Origin: an uncultured Paracoccaceae bacterium
GTDB taxonomy: Bacteria > Pseudomonadota > Alphaproteobacteria > Rhodobacterales > Rhodobacteraceae
Reading direction: 5' to 3'
Assembly (NCBI GenBank): GCA_947493255.1
Contig: CANLQK010000001.1
Location: 124,001-188,000, forward strand
DNA length: 64,000 nucleotides
Shown here: positions 7,329-15,268 of the stretch, in pieces
How the letters are laid out: the number at the start of each line of letters is the position of its first letter
How positions within the stretch are numbered: the stretch's first letter is position 1
Notes under the pieces: generated by a model
The model's database searches: none
The model's input: the letters and a program-made list of their open reading frames with translations, nothing else
What the model was told of the DNA's origin: nothing
Made by a program: the position numbers and the translations under genes

Positions 7329-9131
7329 ATGAAAACAGACGGATCCGACAAGAGTGATACAACGTCTGAACCCGCTGCTTTGCCAAAGCTTGAACAGAAT
7401 ATGGAACGTATCCAAGACCTGTCGCAGCGCCTGATTGGGGTGATGTCGGGGAAACGGTCTGTGCCGACAGATTTGCAGGGTCCGTCACCAGATTTATACG
7501 CCAAGGCCGGAACGGCCTATTGGCAGGAGATGATGCAGAACCCGTCCAAGCTGATTGAACAGCAGGTCGGGTATTGGGGCGCTACGTTGCAGCATTTTGT
7601 CGATGCGCAGCAGGCATTGGCGCAAGGCAAATTGGAAGCGCCCAGCGACCCGACACCGACGGACCGTCGTTTCAAGAACCCGCTATGGCAGACGCACCCC
7701 TATTTCAATTTCCTCAAACAGCAGTACATGCTGAACGCGCAGGCTATGGAAAAGACATTGGAGGGGATCGAGGGATTAGATCCCGCCGACAAACGCCGAC
7801 TGGATTATTTCAGCCACCAGATTGTGGACATGCTGTCGCCGTCCAATTTTTTGGCAACCAACCCCGATGCATTGATGAAGGCCGTTGAGACCGAGGGGGA
7901 AAGCCTTGTTCGCGGACTGGAAAACATGATTGCGGATTTGGAGGCCAATGACGGTGAACTGGTCGTTTCACTGGCCGACAAGGATGCGTTTGCGGTGGGC
8001 GAGAACCTTGCCACAACACCGGGCGAAGTGGTGTTTCGCAACCATATGTTCGAGCTGATCCAATATGCGCCAAGCACCGAAAAGGTCCGTGAGCGCCCAT
8101 TGGTGATTTTCCCGCCTTGGATTAACAAGTTTTATATTCTTGATCTGAAGGCCCAGAATTCGTTGATCAAATGGATCGTTGATCAGGGGTATACATTGTT
8201 TGTGGTGTCTTGGGCGAATGCCGATGCGACCTACCGCGACATTGGCATGACCGACTATGTCGAAGACGGCTATATTACAGCGCTAGAAACGGTGCGCGAG
8301 ATTTGCGGCGTCAAGAAAGTGAATGCTGTAGGCTACTGCATTGCGGGGACGACGTTGTCGATCAGCCTGTCAGTGATGAAACAACGGGGACTGGATTACG
8401 TAAATTCCGCGACCTTGTTCACCACGTTGACCGACTTTTCTGACCGCGGCGAGGTTGGTGTTTTCTTGGAAGAAGATTTCGTTGACGGGATCGAAGAAGA
8501 GGTAACCGAGGCAGGGTTCCTTGACAGTTTCTATATGAGCCGGACGTTTAGTTTTTTGCGGTCCAACGATTTGATCTACCAACCCGCGATCCGCAGCTAC
8601 ATGCTGGGCGAGGCGCCCCCCGCGTTTGATTTATTGTACTGGAACGGGGACGGTACAAACTTGCCCGGGAAAATGGCGATCGAATATCTGCGCGGCTTGT
8701 GTCAGGGCGACCAATTCGCGGGGGAGGGGTTCGAGGTCGCAGGGGCCTTGGCAAAAATTACGGACGTCGACGTGCCGATTTGTGCGATTGCCTGCGAGAC
8801 GGATCATATTGCAGCGTGGAAATCTTCGTTTCGGGGCGTTCAAAAAATGGCGTCGAAGGAGAGGACGTTCATCCTATCTGGATCGGGCCACATTGCCGGC
8901 ATCGTAAACCCGCCTGCGAAAAAGAAATATGGCCATTGGACAAACGACGACCTGAGCCTGTCACCGGATGACTGGCAGCAAGGGGCAACGGAACATGAAG
9001 GATCATGGTGGCCGTTGTGGGACAAATGGCTGGCAAAGAAGTCTGGCAAGATGGTTGATGCGCGCATACCGGGGTCGGAAAAACACCCGGCGATTGCCCC
9101 GGCACCCGGGACATTTGTGTTAAAGCGCTAG
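7329..9131 (+). CDS. phaC: Class I polyhydroxyalkanoate synthase
   Basis: A 600-residue PHA synthase that polymerises (R)-3-hydroxyacyl-CoA into granule polymer. The catalytic triad is readable: Cys337 in a GYCIAG lipase-like box, Asp492 in ETDHIAAW and His521 in SGSGHIAGI. The N-terminal PhaC region (TYWQEM-type AYWQEMMQNP, then DRRFKNPLWQTHPYFNFLKQ) is intact, and the length is normal for class I. No phaE or phaR-subunit gene, as in classes III and IV, is nearby. It is divergent from phaZ and followed by phaP and phaR. Confidence 0.96.
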   Translation: MKTDGSDKSDTTSEPAALPKLEQNMERIQDLSQRLIGVMSGKRSVPTDLQGPSPDLYAKAGTAYWQEMMQNPSKLIEQQVGYWGATLQHFVDAQQALAQGKLEAPSDPTPTDRRFKNPLWQTHPYFNFLKQQYMLNAQAMEKTLEGIEGLDPADKRRLDYFSHQIVDMLSPSNFLATNPDALMKAVETEGESLVRGLENMIADLEANDGELVVSLADKDAFAVGENLATTPGEVVFRNHMFELIQYAPSTEKVRERPLVIFPPWINKFYILDLKAQNSLIKWIVDQGYTLFVVSWANADATYRDIGMTDYVEDGYITALETVREICGVKKVNAVGYCIAGTTLSISLSVMKQRGLDYVNSATLFTTLTDFSDRGEVGVFLEEDFVDGIEEEVTEAGFLDSFYMSRTFSFLRSNDLIYQPAIRSYMLGEAPPAFDLLYWNGDGTNLPGKMAIEYLRGLCQGDQFAGEGFEVAGALAKITDVDVPICAIACETDHIAAWKSSFRGVQKMASKERTFILSGSGHIAGIVNPPAKKKYGHWTNDDLSLSPDDWQQGATEHEGSWWPLWDKWLAKKSGKMVDARIPGSEKHPAIAPAPGTFVLKR

Positions 9132-9236
9132 ACAACCTGTGCGGGATTAGTTTCGCGCAACACACCAATATTTCAAAATCCTCACGGAAAAAATCGCGTC
9201 TTTTTAGGGGTTTGCTTCGGGTTGTCGGCGTTTTTG

Positions 9237-9247
9237 CTGCAGTGCAG
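9237..9247. promoter_or_regulatory. PhaR operator, upstream copy, before phaP
   Basis: CTGCAGTGCAG is a perfect match to CTGC-N3-GCAG, the motif reported for PhaR repressors of Paracoccus and Rhodobacter relatives. It lies 9 bp upstream of the putative -35 of phaP. Confidence 0.75.
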
Positions 9248-9255
9248 AAAAAAAC

Positions 9256-9284
9256 TTGAAATGCTGCAGTGCAGCACGTAAGTT
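9256..9284 (+). promoter_or_regulatory. Candidate sigma-70 promoter of phaP
   Basis: TTGAAA at 9256-9261 and TAAGTT at 9279-9284 are separated by exactly 17 bp. The second PhaR motif fills the spacer, so bound repressor would block RNA polymerase. Confidence 0.55.
9264..9274. promoter_or_regulatory. PhaR operator, downstream copy, in the phaP promoter spacer
   Basis: A second perfect CTGCAGTGCAG, starting 27 bp after the first and lying between the putative -35 and -10 boxes of phaP. Confidence 0.75.
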
Positions 9285-9342
9285 GATTGCAGACGCAGAA
9301 ACGCCGGGATGAGCCGGCACAGAAATTCTAAGGAGCGAGCCA

Positions 9343-9792
9343 ATGGCTGCTAAGACACAAGATTTCACCGCCGTAATGAAAGACATGATGGGCGCATTCC
9401 CAGTAGACACAAAAGCTGTTGAAGACGCGTTCAAAACTCAGACATCCCTGACAGAGAAACTGTCCGCTGTTTCCATCGACGCTGCTCAGAAATCCACAGA
9501 GCTGTCCGCGAAGTGGGCACAGGACACGCTGGCGAAAATGACAGACCTGTCCAAAGCGAAAACAGAACCTGCTGACTACGCCAAGTCTATGACAGACTTT
9601 GCATCCGCATCTGCAGAAGCAGCAGCCGAGCACATGGCTGCCTTCGCTGAAATCGCGAAAAAAGTTCAGACAGACACTCTGGAGCTGATGATGGCTGCTG
9701 GCAAAGACATGGGCGAAGACATGTCCGCAGCAGCGAAAAAAGCAACGACTGAAATGACAGCCGCTGCAAAGAAAGCGACCGCTGCTAAGTAA
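9343..9792 (+). CDS. phaP: Phasin (PHA granule surface protein)
   Basis: A 149-residue helical, Ala/Lys-rich protein of the phasin family. Phasins coat PHA granules and limit their coalescence. The N-terminal stretch DFTAVMKDMMGAFPVDTKAV and later heptad-like TELSAKWAQDTLAKMTDLSK are typical, and the C-terminus ends in an AAKKAT repeat. A good AAGGAG ribosome site lies before the ATG. The codon use (many GCA, ACA and GAA with AAA) looks like that of a highly expressed gene. It stands between phaC and phaR, with two perfect PhaR motifs upstream and a terminator downstream. Confidence 0.92.
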   Translation: MAAKTQDFTAVMKDMMGAFPVDTKAVEDAFKTQTSLTEKLSAVSIDAAQKSTELSAKWAQDTLAKMTDLSKAKTEPADYAKSMTDFASASAEAAAEHMAAFAEIAKKVQTDTLELMMAAGKDMGEDMSAAAKKATTEMTAAAKKATAAK

Positions 9793-9848
9793 GCGCGGGC
9801 TTAACGCCTGGCACCATCTCCTCCCAATCGGTGCCGACGTTTAAATAG

Positions 9849-9885
9849 GGCATACCGTTCCTCCCGACGGTATGCCTTTTTCTTT
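9849..9885 (+). terminator. Rho-independent terminator after phaP
   Basis: A 10-bp stem (9849-9858 with 9867-9876) with an 8-nt pyrimidine-rich loop is followed by TTTTTCTTT. It separates the highly expressed phaP from phaR. Confidence 0.88.
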
Positions 9886-9901
9886 GGGACCTTTCTTTTT
9901 G

Positions 9902-9934
9902 CTGCGATGCGGCCTAGGCTTCTCTGCAGCGCAA
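9902..9934. promoter_or_regulatory. Two imperfect PhaR sites before phaR
   Basis: CTGCGATGCGG (9902-9912) and CTGCAGCGCAA (9924-9934) each match CTGC-N3-GCAG in seven of the eight fixed positions. They begin 22 bp apart, just ahead of the phaR ribosome site. They suggest weaker autoregulation than at phaP. Confidence 0.5.
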
Positions 9935-9956
9935 CAAATGTCTGGGAGGGCGACCA

Positions 9957-10505
9957 TTGGCCAACACATCACAACCTCTGCTGATCAAGCGATATGCGAG
10001 CCGGCGTCTGTATAACACAGAGACCAGTGATTATGTCACTTTGGAAGACATCGCTACGTTTATAAGGGACGGGCGAGAGGTGCAGATTGTGGACCTTAAG
10101 TCAGGCGATGATCTGACGCGGCAGTACCTTTTGCAGATCATCGCAGAGCATGAAAGCCGTGGAGAAAGCGTGTTGCCAGTTGATGTGTTGACGAATTTGG
10201 TTCGCTCTTACACATCGCAAAGCATGTCTGTGGTGCCCCAGTTTTTGGCGCAGTCGTTCGAAATGCTGCAAAGCGGTCAGTCCAAAATGATGGAAAACAT
10301 GGGGTCTATGAACCCGCTGACCCAGATGCCGGGGTTTGAGGCGATGAAGGCCCAGCAAGAGGCGTTCATGAAGGCGATGACAGGTGGGATGATGCCCAGT
10401 AGTACACCGCCGGCTGCCTCTAGTTCTGAAAAAGAAGAAGGCCTTGATGATATTAAGGCTGAGTTGGCGGCGTTGCAGGAAAAGTTGTCCAAACTTGCTA
10501 AGTAA
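9957..10505 (+). CDS. phaR: Polyhydroxyalkanoate synthesis repressor
   Basis: A 182-residue repressor that binds both PHA granules and DNA and releases phasin expression once polymer accumulates. The N-terminal DNA-binding domain is unmistakable (KRYASRRLYNTETSDYVTLE, then IRDGREVQIVDLKSGDDLTR). The middle is the PHB-accumulation regulatory region (LPVDVLTNLVRSYTSQSMS), followed by a Met-rich segment and a short C-terminal coiled coil. The start is TTG at 9957, with a GGGAGGG ribosome site 6 bp before it; the conserved reading begins there and no ATG fits. Confidence 0.94.
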   Translation: MANTSQPLLIKRYASRRLYNTETSDYVTLEDIATFIRDGREVQIVDLKSGDDLTRQYLLQIIAEHESRGESVLPVDVLTNLVRSYTSQSMSVVPQFLAQSFEMLQSGQSKMMENMGSMNPLTQMPGFEAMKAQQEAFMKAMTGGMMPSSTPPAASSSEKEEGLDDIKAELAALQEKLSKLAK

Positions 10506-10609
10506 GAATTTCCACAGTTTGCTTTGAGTAAAACTGAAAATCTAACATGATTGTTTACGTTTGAGGTGTGAACGTAGACATATCTTGGGCGCATCTTAAG
10601 GATGGGAAA

Positions 10610-11572
10610 ATGGCGAACACATCTGGCAGGATCACGCTTTGGAATATCGAGGTGTTTGTAGCTACGGCTGAGGAAATGTCGATCTCTGCAGCTGCGAAAC
10701 GTCTGAAAACATCGGCGGCGACGGTGTCGCAACAGCTGACATCGCTAGAAGGTGCCATTGGAACCGCATTGTTGAACCGGTCTGCGCGGCCTGTGACGAT
10801 GACGAACGCCGGCGAGATGTTTTTTCGCCGCGCCAATGCGATTTTGAACGAAGCAGAACAAGCCCGTGCGGAGCTTGCGATTTCGGACTTGAGCCGGTTG
10901 ATGCGATTGCGTCTGGGGATGATCGAGGATTTCGATGCCGACGTGACGCCGCGGTTGTTGGAAGAAATGGGTACGGAGTTACGGTCGTGCCAGTTTTTGT
11001 TGGAAACGGGGGCGTCGCACAGCCTGTTTAGCCTGCTTGAGGCGCGTAGCCTTGATATGATTGTTGCCAGCGAGATTGGAACTGCAGCAGATTGGATGGA
11101 AGTCCATCCGTTGATGGAAGAACCCATTGTTGCAGCCTTGCCAAAGGGCGCTGCGAAGGAAGGCGATGTTTCGCGACAGCTGCGCCGTTTGCCGTTTGTG
11201 CAATACACGACACGTCACCACATGGGCCGGTTGATTTCTGACCATCTGGCGCGCCAAAACCTATCCCTGTCTGGGCGGTTTGAACTGGATAGCTATCACG
11301 CAATTATGGCGATGGTTGCCGGTGGCGCAGGGTGGACCATTTTGACGCCATTGGGGTGGCGGCGCGCGCACCGGTTCCGCGAACAAGTAGATTTGGTGCC
11401 ATTGCCGTTTGCGCCTTTGACGCGCCGTATTTCACTAACAGCGCGCCGTGGTGTGTTGGGTGAAATGCCAGCGGAAGTCGCCGGAAAACTGCGTGGCATT
11501 CTAAAGGATCTGATCGTTGACCCAGCGTTAGAGCAGGCCCCTTGGCTGGAAGACCAGATGAAGATTTTCTAA
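10610..11572 (+). CDS. LysR-family transcriptional regulator
   Basis: A 320-residue LysR-type regulator. The winged helix is at residues 8-66 (SISAAAKRLKTSAATVSQQL, then NRSARPVTMTNAGEMFFRRA), followed by a full effector domain. A GTG at 10568 is an alternative start, but the ATG at 10610 has AAGGATGGG just before it. The gene is convergent with the DegT aminotransferase gene and overlaps its end by 4 bp, so it closes the amine-type operon region. Whether it controls that operon or something else cannot be told from position. Confidence 0.87.
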   Translation: MANTSGRITLWNIEVFVATAEEMSISAAAKRLKTSAATVSQQLTSLEGAIGTALLNRSARPVTMTNAGEMFFRRANAILNEAEQARAELAISDLSRLMRLRLGMIEDFDADVTPRLLEEMGTELRSCQFLLETGASHSLFSLLEARSLDMIVASEIGTAADWMEVHPLMEEPIVAALPKGAAKEGDVSRQLRRLPFVQYTTRHHMGRLISDHLARQNLSLSGRFELDSYHAIMAMVAGGAGWTILTPLGWRRAHRFREQVDLVPLPFAPLTRRISLTARRGVLGEMPAEVAGKLRGILKDLIVDPALEQAPWLEDQMKIF

Positions 11573-12750
11573 GCGGCCTTTGATGTTGCCAAGGTTTTGG
11601 CGAGGTCCAGCAGCAGGTCTGCAATGATATCGCATTCATCCAGTGAAAGTCGGGCAGGGAGACGCAGGTCGCAGGCGCGCATCAACATGGCGCGGGTCTG
11701 GGGAAGGTCGGGCGTATCGCCCAAGAACTGCCAGTTCCAGAATGCGCGTGCGTTATCGCGGCTTTGACCGAAGATTTGTACCTTGAGGCCACGGTCAGCG
11801 GCCTGTTGGGCAAAGGCCTGCGTTTGCGCGTCTGATACGTTGATCAGATTGAATTGAATGGAATCCGGCGCGCGGCATTCGCCGTTTAAGGGCGCGGGGA
11901 CGTGGAACAGGTCTGATGTGTTGAGGCGGGCCGCGACGTGGTCGTGGTTGCGCCGCCCGTTTGCCACACGGCGGGGAAGTTCGTCTAGTTGTGGACGGAT
12001 CACCGCAGCCGCGAGGTTGGATAGGCGCAAGTTGTACAATGGCAGCTGGTTTTGCCAGCGGTTCATGGCGTCTGCCGGAATGGCATGTTTCATCCATGTA
12101 TGTTCGTACGCACCCGACATGATGATGGCGCGTGCCGCCAGATCTGCATCGTCGGTGACCATAATGCCGCCTTCGCCTGCGTTAATCATTTTGTAGCTTT
12201 GGAAGCTGAAACACCCGATTGCGCCCAACGTGCCAATGTTCTGGCCGTTCCATGTGGTGCCAAGGCTGTGCGCTGCGTCTTCGACGACAGGCACATTGCT
12301 GGCCGCGCACAGGGCAATGATGGCGTCCATGTCTGATGTATGACCGCGCATGTGGCTGATGATGACGGCGTCCGCATCGGGGAGTTTTGCCGCGAAGTCG
12401 GACATGTCGATGCGGTAGTTATCCCCGCATTCGACCAACACTGGCACGCAGTCTGCGTGGACCACCGAAGATGGCACAGCGGCGAAGGTGAATGCGGGGA
12501 TCAAAACGCGTGCCCTTTCAGGGAGAGCCAGCGCTTTGAGAGACAGGAACAGAGCGGCCGAGCAGCTGGACACTGCGAGGGCATATTTTGCCCCCAACAT
12601 CTGCGCGAATTCTTGCTCCAATAAAGAAACCGGGGCCTGATCTGGGGCCGTGTAGCGGAACAGATCGGCGGACGCGAGGAGGCGGGTTACCTCTGACAAA
12701 GCGGAGTCGGGGATCGGTTCAGCGGCATAAAGATCAGGTAAAACAGGCAT
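11569..12750 (-). CDS. DegT/DnrJ/EryC1/StrS family PLP-dependent aminotransferase
   Basis: A 393-residue fold-type I aminotransferase of the DegT/DnrJ/EryC1/StrS group. The PLP lysine is Lys187 in FSFQSYKMINAGEGG, with VVEDAAHSLG before it. Family members usually aminate keto-sugars, but there is no sugar-nucleotide cluster here. The gene instead follows the FAD oxidase gene by 92 bp on the same strand, so it may process the carbonyl product of that oxidase. That role is inference. The ATG at 12750 was chosen over an upstream in-frame TTG at 12765. Confidence 0.82.
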   Translation of the reverse strand: MPVLPDLYAAEPIPDSALSEVTRLLASADLFRYTAPDQAPVSLLEQEFAQMLGAKYALAVSSCSAALFLSLKALALPERARVLIPAFTFAAVPSSVVHADCVPVLVECGDNYRIDMSDFAAKLPDADAVIISHMRGHTSDMDAIIALCAASNVPVVEDAAHSLGTTWNGQNIGTLGAIGCFSFQSYKMINAGEGGIMVTDDADLAARAIIMSGAYEHTWMKHAIPADAMNRWQNQLPLYNLRLSNLAAAVIRPQLDELPRRVANGRRNHDHVAARLNTSDLFHVPAPLNGECRAPDSIQFNLINVSDAQTQAFAQQAADRGLKVQIFGQSRDNARAFWNWQFLGDTPDLPQTRAMLMRACDLRLPARLSLDECDIIADLLLDLAKTLATSKAA

Positions 12751-12842
12751 ATTCAGCTTTTCCAAATTTAGAATTAAGGAAAGCTAACATGTTTTGGATG
12801 ACAAATCTATGACAGGATTTGTAATCGCATCGGGATCGCCCG

Positions 12843-14150
12843 TTACAGGCCGAGCCGGTCGCGAAGGGCGTACCATGTCATGGCCGCGGCAAGCAGCGGT
12901 GCGCGTAACATGGTTCCGCCGGGGAACGCGGGGGTGGGGAGGGATGCAAACACATCGAACCGGTCTGCTTGCCCCCGAACGGCTTCTGCCATGAGTTTCC
13001 CCGCGAATCCAGAATGGGCGACTCCGTGGCCAGAAAAGCCGCCTGCGCTAAGGATGTTTGGCGCGGTACGGGTGATGAGGGGCAAGCGGGTTTGGGTAAT
13101 GCCCAATGTGCCGCCCCAGACATAGTCGATTTTGACGTCGGTTAGTTGCGGGAACATGGTTTCGATCCGATGCCTGAGGGCTGGTTCAATGGTTTTGGGA
13201 AACCCAACCGAATAGTTTTCACGCCCACCAAACAGCAGGCGTTTATCGTCGGACAGGCGGAAGTAATTGACGACGAATTTGTCATCGGCGACGGCAATGT
13301 CTTCTGCCAAGACATCTGCCGCGCGCTCGCCCAAGGGTTCGGTTGCGGCAATAAAGGAATTGAGTGGCATGGTGCGGGCCGCGACGGGACGGGCAAGATT
13401 GGTCAGGTACCCATTGCCCGCAAGGATGACGAAATTGGCCGTGACGCGGCCTTGGCCCGTGGCAACGGTGGCGGGGTCGCCTTTGTCGATGCGGTGGACT
13501 TCGGAGCGTTCGAAAATGCGCACGCCAGCGCGTTCGGCAGCAGCGGCCAGCCCAAGGGCGTAGCGCAACGGGTGGATATGGCCGGCGCCACGGTCGATCA
13601 AACCACCTGCATATTTGGGGGATTTGACGATGTCTTGAAAGGCGTCGCGGGTCAGCGGGTGAATGTCTTTGTAGCCGTAGGTGCGGCGCAAGTATTCAAC
13701 ATCATCGCGCAAGGCGCGGGCTTCTACCGCATCATAGGCACCGTGGGCCACACCGGGTTTGAACTGTGCATCTGGTGCATGGGCAGAGAGGCGAGATTTG
13801 AGGAGGGTTTTTGCCTCTTCTGACATGTCCCAAAGGGCGCGGGCGGGGCCGCTGCCCAATTTTGCCGATAGCCAACGTTGGTCTTTGTTGAACCCGCTGC
13901 CCACCTGACCGCCATTGCGGCCCGATGCGCCCCAGCCTGCGCGGTGCGCGTCTAACACGACCACGTCCATACCCGCTTCGGCCAGTTCGAGCGCTGCCAT
14001 TAACCCAGTGTAGCCAGCCCCAACGACACAGACATCTGTCTTGATTTGCCCGCGAAGGGCTGGGCGTTCGGGGGGAATGTTGGCGGTTGCCGCGTAATAG
14101 CTGTCTGGAAAGGTGGCTGGGCGGTCGTTCCGGTAAAGCGGGTTCGACAT
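12843..14150 (-). CDS. FAD-dependent oxidoreductase, DAO family (PuuB-like)
   Basis: A 435-residue flavoprotein of the DAO/glycine-oxidase family. The Rossmann FAD site is VVGAGYTGLMAALELAE (about residues 42-58), followed by GASGRNGGQ and a C-terminal SAGGFSGHGVAHSGFAGKL flavin-contact region. Closest in kind are gamma-glutamylputrescine oxidases (PuuB/OrdL), which oxidise the free amine end of a gamma-glutamyl diamine to an aldehyde and release H2O2. The neighbours (two glutamine-synthetase-like ligases and an amidotransferase) favour that chemistry. Its start overlaps the stop of the next gene upstream by 1 bp. Confidence 0.85.
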   Translation of the reverse strand: MSNPLYRNDRPATFPDSYYAATANIPPERPALRGQIKTDVCVVGAGYTGLMAALELAEAGMDVVVLDAHRAGWGASGRNGGQVGSGFNKDQRWLSAKLGSGPARALWDMSEEAKTLLKSRLSAHAPDAQFKPGVAHGAYDAVEARALRDDVEYLRRTYGYKDIHPLTRDAFQDIVKSPKYAGGLIDRGAGHIHPLRYALGLAAAAERAGVRIFERSEVHRIDKGDPATVATGQGRVTANFVILAGNGYLTNLARPVAARTMPLNSFIAATEPLGERAADVLAEDIAVADDKFVVNYFRLSDDKRLLFGGRENYSVGFPKTIEPALRHRIETMFPQLTDVKIDYVWGGTLGITQTRLPLITRTAPNILSAGGFSGHGVAHSGFAGKLMAEAVRGQADRFDVFASLPTPAFPGGTMLRAPLLAAAMTWYALRDRLGL

Positions 14151-15268
14151 TAGGGCGCCTCGCGCAGGTCGTAGTAGTTTAGGTCGTACCGTTCAGACGT
14201 TTGTGCCGTAGGACGGGTCGAGCGGTAAAAAGGCCCATCGACCTTAAGAAAATAGCAATCCACACAGGTGGTTTGCAGCCGTGATGTAACGAAGTCTTCG
14301 AATTGTGCGTCTACGTCGAATTCCATCAACGTGGCGGCGGTAATTGCGTCGTAAGCGGCGTCCGACAGGGTGTCGATGCCGCTGATTTCAACAGAAATCG
14401 GCAAGAACCGCGCATCCGGGAAGGCAATCGGTTGCCCGCCGGCTGTTACAAACTGCCCGTTGTCTTTGTCGGCCAGATAGGCGGGATGAAGGCGTTGCAT
14501 GTCGACCACGCGAATGGATGCGCCTTCGGGAAGCTGCGCGTTCACGGCGTCGCGGATATTGGCTTCGAATGTAGCACGGTCGAAACTTTCGGCGGATTGT
14601 ATGACAGCCGTGGGCAGGGAGATGGTGAGTTTGGGTGTGATCGCATTTGCCGGAAAATCATTGCGGGGACGTTGATTTAACAACATGAAGTTCGGGTTTT
14701 CCGAGATAGCCAGAATGGTTTCGAGGTATAGCCCATGGTCATCGAAGGTGTCGTTGACCAGCTGATAGGGCGTGGCGTTGTCTAACAGGCCAGCGTGTTC
14801 AACATCGGGGGTGTCCGCAAAGCTGCCACAGGCGGTGTTGGTGCAAGACACGGACGCAATAAGGCTGTCGCGGCGAAACACCTGCAGAACAGTTTCTTCT
14901 GGGTTGGCCCCTGCCAGTGAAAGGGCAATGCTGCCTGCCAGCTGTCCGGCTGTTGTTTCTGTGTTGACGTAAACCTGGTCCTTGGCGGCACGCAAAGCCG
15001 CCTGATCGCGCACAATGACGCTGCTGCCATCTGGGCCAACGCCGTTGTAGATGACTGTGATGTCGCCCTGATCAAAGTCGATCTCACGCAGATAATACAG
15101 CTTTTCGGCTTCGGGTGTTTCGGGCACTTCCGGGGCAGGCGCTGTTGCCGCAACAGGCGTTTGCGCGATTTGCGGGACATCGCTTTCAGAACCGCGTGCA
15201 AGGTAGAAGGCACCAAACGCAAACGCGGCGCCTATGAAAAAGACAAGAAAACTGGCAATTCTAATCAT
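14150..15268 (-). CDS. Unknown membrane-anchored protein in the amine operon
   Basis: A 372-residue protein I do not recognise. Residues 5-25 form one hydrophobic segment (signal anchor), then a Pro/Ala-rich linker to about residue 55. A soluble domain follows that would face the periplasm. It carries two Cys pairs, C-T-N-T-A-C near 142-147 and C-V-D-C near 337-340, which could form disulfides or bind a metal. It is translationally coupled on both sides, with a 4-bp overlap to the upstream ligase gene and 1 bp to the oxidase gene, so it belongs to the pathway unit. No enzyme motif was found. Confidence 0.7.
   Translation of the reverse strand: MIRIASFLVFFIGAAFAFGAFYLARGSESDVPQIAQTPVAATAPAPEVPETPEAEKLYYLREIDFDQGDITVIYNGVGPDGSSVIVRDQAALRAAKDQVYVNTETTAGQLAGSIALSLAGANPEETVLQVFRRDSLIASVSCTNTACGSFADTPDVEHAGLLDNATPYQLVNDTFDDHGLYLETILAISENPNFMLLNQRPRNDFPANAITPKLTISLPTAVIQSAESFDRATFEANIRDAVNAQLPEGASIRVVDMQRLHPAYLADKDNGQFVTAGGQPIAFPDARFLPISVEISGIDTLSDAAYDAITAATLMEFDVDAQFEDFVTSRLQTTCVDCYFLKVDGPFYRSTRPTAQTSERYDLNYYDLREAP

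Noticed and set aside
12843-14150. Naming the oxidase puuB and the whole block puu
   Set aside because: The amidotransferase motif, transporter type and missing aldehyde dehydrogenase do not fit a standard Puu pathway, so symbols were withheld.
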